Shown here in pieces: positions 47,801-53,800 of a DNA stretch of 64,000 bases (within the stretch, counting starts at the first letter, position 1; every line of letters starts with the position of its first letter). Source of the stretch: Pteria penguin. Its lineage: Eukaryota > Mollusca > Bivalvia > Pterioida > Pteriidae. The DNA lies in assembly GCA_035048485.1 (NCBI GenBank), contig CM068584.1:55305739-55369738 (forward strand). Direction: 5' to 3'. The notes under the pieces are model-generated. The model did no database searches. It was not told the origin of the DNA and worked only from the letters and a program-made list of their open reading frames with translations. A program made the position numbers and the translations under genes.

Positions 47801-50800
47801 ATATCCATTAATGGAATAATGGATATCCGTATGAAATGAAATGAAATTATGGCTGTCCAAAAATGAATTATGAATACTGTGGGTTGACGGATTTCAATGA
47901 AAGTTGGTACAAGGAATTGTGGATATCCACAGTGCAGATATCTCAAATAAATTAATATCGTGTGAAAATTGATTTTAGGATATGGATTTATCATCCGGAA
48001 ACCAAAGTGCTTTCAAAAATTTCTATTTCTAGTAACGGAGACCTAGATATTTGACCTTTTGATCTCATATGCAATCCCACCCTAAGTCCCCCTTAGCTAC
48101 CCTTGTACCAACTTTCACTGAAATCTGTCAACCCTAACTAAAGTTATCATCCGGAAACCACCTCAGACGGACATCAACAAACACTATTCCCCTATTGTTT
48201 TAATGCTAGAGCCCCGTCCAGTCCCATATAAGAACACAGCAATCCCAGTAAGTGCCGGATCATTATTTGGAATGAGCCATGCTCATTTTGGGGTTTTCAT
48301 TCTGGTGGCAACACGGTAGTCTGGGAGTTGAGCTTAAGTGCCAGGAATATGTATATATATGTAGACTGTTCAAAATGTCATGTAAATCAAATCTACAATA
48401 TAACACTCACAGTCACTGGTTTCAGGGCAGGAAAAACATCGGAACATGCATCATCTGAATCAGAATTGGGTACAACATCTGTAACAAAAAGACAAAGAAA
48501 ATATTTTTGATAATTATTCACTTTTTTTATCTAAAATTGAACTCTTTCAAGGGCTTTGGTGTCTGAATATTATTTCAAATAGAATAATACTTTTAAAAAT
48601 AAAATACCCCCTTTAACTTCATGTCCCTGCAACCTTAATACATGCATCTTTCCCAAATGATGATACAATTGCTATGCAGCCTGACACATGTTAAACGTGT
48701 ACAATTTTATTTGTCCATATGATTAACTGCAGAGTTAACTTCCCATTTGGTAAAAGGAGGTAAAAAGCTGGAAGAACAAAAAGGACACTGGTTTACTTAA
48801 GGGAAGAGAATGAAATGTGAACAGTAAAGAAATACAGACGAAAAACTAAGAAATGAAAAGGAACAAAATGGGCCGTTATACAAGATATTTGACATTTTTT
48901 GAGACGTGACCTAGATTTTGACCTTTGACCTTGAGGTCACGAACCCAGATGTGGCACGCGACACACCACCTCCTGCTGGTACACATGCATACCAACTTTG
49001 TATAGAATATCTTAAACGGTTGAAAAGTTAGAGCCCAGACAAGGAAAGTTTACGGCGGAGATGTGACCCAGATTTTGACCTTTGACCTTGAGGTCACGAA
49101 TCCAGATGTGGCACGCGACACACCGTCTCCTGCTGGTACAAAATGCATATATACCAACTTTGAATAGAATATCTTAAACGGTTGAAAAGTTATAGCCCCG
49201 ACAAGGAAAGTTTAAGGTGGAGGGACAGACGTACAAACAACGCCATACCATAATACCTCCTGTCATACGACGGGCGTATAAAAAGGCGGTCCCGTCCAAT
49301 AATTCATGCAGTTGTAATTGCATATATCAGCTGAATCAGCACTTGCCATTACATTTTACTGAAATATTTTTAGGTTGCATCAAGAACAGTACAAATGTAT
49401 TCACTTACCTGAAACACCAACCTCCATAACGCCAACCTCCGTAACACCAGCCTTCTCTACGTCACTAGCCTCCATGTTGCCGGCATTGGAAGCCTCCATA
49501 ACACCAGCCTTCTCTACGTCACCAGCCTCCATGTTGCCGGCATTGGAAGCCTCCATAACACCAGCCTTCTCTACGTCACCAGCCTCCATGTTGCCGGCAT
49601 TGGAAGCCTCCATAACACCAGCCTTCCCTGCGTCACCAGCCTCCATGTTGCCGGCATTGGAAGCCTCCATAACACCAGCCTTCTCTACGTCACCAGCCTC
49701 CATGTTGCCGGCATTGGAAGCCTCCATAACACCAGCCTTCTCTACGTCACCAGCCTCCATGTTGCCGGCATTGGAAGCCTCCATAACACCAGCCTTCTCT
49801 ACGTCACCAGCCTCCATGTTGCCGGCATTGGAAGCCTCCATAACACCAGCCTTCTCTACGTCACCAGCCTCCATGTTGCCGGCATTGGAAGCCTCCATAA
49901 CACCAGCCTTCTCTACGTCACCAGCCTCCATGTTGCCGGCATTGGAAGTCTCCATAACACCAGCCTTCTCTACGTCACCAGCCTCCATGTTGCCGGCATT
50001 GGAAGCCTCCATAACACCAGCCTTCTCTACGTCACCAGCCTCCATGTTGCCGGCATTGGAAGCCTCCATAACACCAGCCTTCTCTACGTCACCAACCTCC
50101 ATGTTGCCGGCATTGGAAGCCTCCATAACACCAGCCTTCTCTACGTCACCAGCCTCCATGTTGCCGGCATTGGAAGCCTCCATAACACCAGCCTTCTCTA
50201 CGTCACCAGCCTCCATGTTGCCGGCATTGGAAGCCTCCATAACACCAGCCTTCTTTACGTCACCAGCCTCCATGTTGCCGGCATTGGAAGCCTCCATAAC
50301 ACCAGCCTTCTCTACGTCACCAGCCTCCATGTTGCCGGCATTGGAAGCCTCCATAACACCAGCCTTCTCCACGTCACCAGCCTCCATGTTGCCGGCATTG
50401 GAAGCCTCCATAACACCAGCCTTCTCTACGTCACCAGCCTCCATGTTGCCGGCATTGGAAGCCTCCATAACACCAGCCTTCTCTACGTCACCAGCCTCCA
50501 TGTTGCCGGCATTGGAAGTCTCCATAACACCAGCCTTCTCTACGTCACCAGCCTCCATGTTGCCGGCATTGGAAGCTTCCATAACACCAGCCTTCTCTAC
50601 GTCACCAGCCTCCATGTTGCCAGCATTTGAACCCTCCATAACACCAGCCTTCTCTACGTCACCAGCCTCCATGTTGCCGGCATTGGAAGTCTCCATAACA
50701 CCAGCCTTCTCTACGTCACCAGCCTCCATGTTGCCGGCATTGGAAGCCTCCATAACACCAGCCTTCTCTACGTCACCAGCCTCCATGTTGCCGGCATTGG

Positions 50801-53800
50801 AAGCCTCCATAACACCAGCCTTCTCTACGTCACCAGCCTCCATGTTGCCGGCATTGGAAGTCTCCATAACACCAGCCTTCTCTACGTCACCAGCCTCCAT
50901 GTTGCCGGCATTGGAAGCCTCCATAACACCAGCCTTCTCTACGTCACCAGCCTCCATGTTGCCGGCATTGGAAGCCTCCATGTTATTAGTGGGCTCCACA
51001 TACAGAATGGGTTTGGGTTCATCTTTCTGCAAATACAAATTGATAAGAATATATAAATTAGATGAATTGACCAATTGATGAGATGCCAGTATTTAGTCAT
51101 GCTTCACCAATAAAACTTCGAAATGGTTCCCATTCAATTTGCAGCACCCAAAGTGTCCATCATACCAAATAACAGCATCCTACTACACATATTTAATGAT
51201 TTACAGTGCTTCTCAAAACTTACCCCAAAACTTTAACCTTGGATTTTAATGAAAAAGTTTAAGTCCAAAACACGTAAAAAATCAAAAGAAAAATTTTTTA
51301 TATTCTCCAATTTCACTCCACTATATGATAGTTCTACCCCAAAGGGTCCATCATACAAAATTACAGCATCCTACTACAAAAATTTAATGATTTACAGTGC
51401 TTCTCAAAACTTACCCCAACACTTACCCCAAAACTTTAACCAACGCCGACGCGACTCCATAAGCACCCCTATTCTACGAATAGGCAAGCTAAAAATGGTA
51501 CTTTTCGTCAATCACAAATTCAAGAAATAATACATAATAACAAGCATTCTGAGTATCGCACTGCAATACTTGTTCCCTACCGGCGCCAACAACTTTCCTC
51601 ATAACCCAAGCAGTTGAAAAAAGTTGAGTCCATTTATATTAGGTCACAATTTTTCGAGAAATTCAAATTATTTTTGCATTTTGATTGTACTGCATCAATA
51701 TTAAAACCGCAAAGGAACCTGTATGCTAAATATTATCACCCTGGTACATAAATTGAACAGGAGGGCCTGTATGGCTCACCTGGCTTCCAGGAAATACAAC
51801 ACAAATTCATGTACACATTTTATATCGTAGGTGTACCGTGGCATGAGATCAAAGTGTCATGTATCGTATCGAAGACAAAATACCGTGATATATCGTAGTT
51901 CGATATATCGTTGCAACTCTAATTGATAGGAAATAATATCGATATATCAAAGACTTTTGTTGATGGAATACCTTATGTTAAAAGAGTATAAAATTTGAAG
52001 TACTAAACACTCTAAAATACATATAAACAAGCATTTATTATGTTAAAAGTGATGTATTGAATCATTTGGGATTTTCAACTTGGATCTCATAATGAATATA
52101 GTGCAGACAGAACAAAAGTCATATGTACACTCTGCCATAAGATCATGTAAGGTATAGTGTTAACAAGGAAGCAAAAATATCGATTTTCAAATTTTGTATC
52201 GATACCGTATCAAAGAATTTATATCGGGATTAATACATTGACATGGTCTCTATCAATGACAGCCCTAATGTCAAGTGAACTGACTTGATTAATTCGTAAT
52301 TTTTTTGTCAGAGCTGGAAGTCCTTGACTTGCTTGTTAAATGTGGATTTTCACAACCCTGACAATTAACTTATACTCACCTTATATTTATGTTTCCTCCA
52401 CGGAAGATCAAACACCCCATAGTCATAGCGAAGTTCGTGTCCTATTTCAATTTCCCTGGTTGAAAAAAGGCATAGTACTGGGTGCGAACCCCTAAGAATT
52501 TTTCTCATTTTGCAATTTATCTCTTTGCCTTGACCATCATTGACCATTCTTCCTAATCCAACAGTGGTTGATGCATCGATGCTGAGAAGAGATTTTAAAA
52601 CTAGATAAGTTAGACATTTAACAAGAGGACTCTAACAGTACCTCAATTAGATTAGTACCTTCATGGTCAGCTGAGTGCATATAACCATAATCAATATGAA
52701 AATGAGTGAAAGCATAATGGAGATTTTCAATAACAACTTTCATTCATATACATGAGGGCTGTTTGATAAATTGTGAGCCTTGTACTGACCACCGTTTTCT
52801 GTGATGCTGATGGTAGATCATCATAATATGACCTCAGCTGTTGCGCGGACGTTAAACCCCGACAAACAAACAAACAACATCGTCTCTAAAACGGATAAAA
52901 CTTAATTGCACATACTGACATACTGTGCATCACTTCAGAGGCAGTTACGTAATACGTATTAAACTCAAGCGCAGCGGAATACTCAATGAAAGGGTTTTGT
53001 TCCACAAGGACAATGGCCCTGTTCACAAATCTGCCACTGCCATGGCTGCCTTAGACGATTGTGCAGTGGGGTTTTTTTTTTAACAGCCAAGAAGAGGACT
53101 TGGAGGCCCTTAAACCTTGCTGGCAAAAGTGTATAAATACTGAAGGGGGTTATGTTGAAAAAACAAGAGTTGTCAGAATCACAAATTTACTAGATTGCCT
53201 GAGGAATTAATAGTAACTGTACCAATAAGCTATCTGGTTGTGCTTGAAAAAAAATTTCAAGCCGCAAATGGAATCATTTTCTTCGCATTCCCTGGCAGCT
53301 GATAATTCTCCTTTATATTCTAAGAGAAATTCTCCTCTAGAAAAATGTTTACCAGCAAATACTCCATGACCTGAAAAATAAAATTTGTATAGAGTTTGAA
53401 ATACTACCTGTATCCATTAGATATGGAAACAAAAACTTGGCAATTGGGATAATTTTCAGGAGGTACTTTAATTTTTAAATGGCTTTAATCATGATTGATG
53501 CCATTAAGCGGATTTGTGCATCATCAAATATTTGCAGAATTGGCCAAATTCAAACTAACTTGGAACGGTTTGGGCGATGAGTCTACCAAGCAAGTCTCTT
53601 GAAAATCTGATCATTCCTTCATTAAGCAAGCAGCCAATCAGTTTTGAGAAGCTTATCAAATCTCATTAAACATTCGCAGAATTGGACAAAATTTAAATGA
53701 GAATTTTCTAAGTTCATGAAGTTAGGAGTCTGGGTAATAAGTCTACCATGCAAGTCTAGTCAAAATCTTAACAGTCCTTCAAACAACACAGCACCGAAAG

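Noticed and set aside
49375..51078. 567-codon plus-strand ORF of SITPAFSTSPASMLPALEA repeats
   Set aside because: It is the antisense of the 57-bp coding repeat. Only the minus strand has a matching acceptor, donor and in-phase flanking exons.
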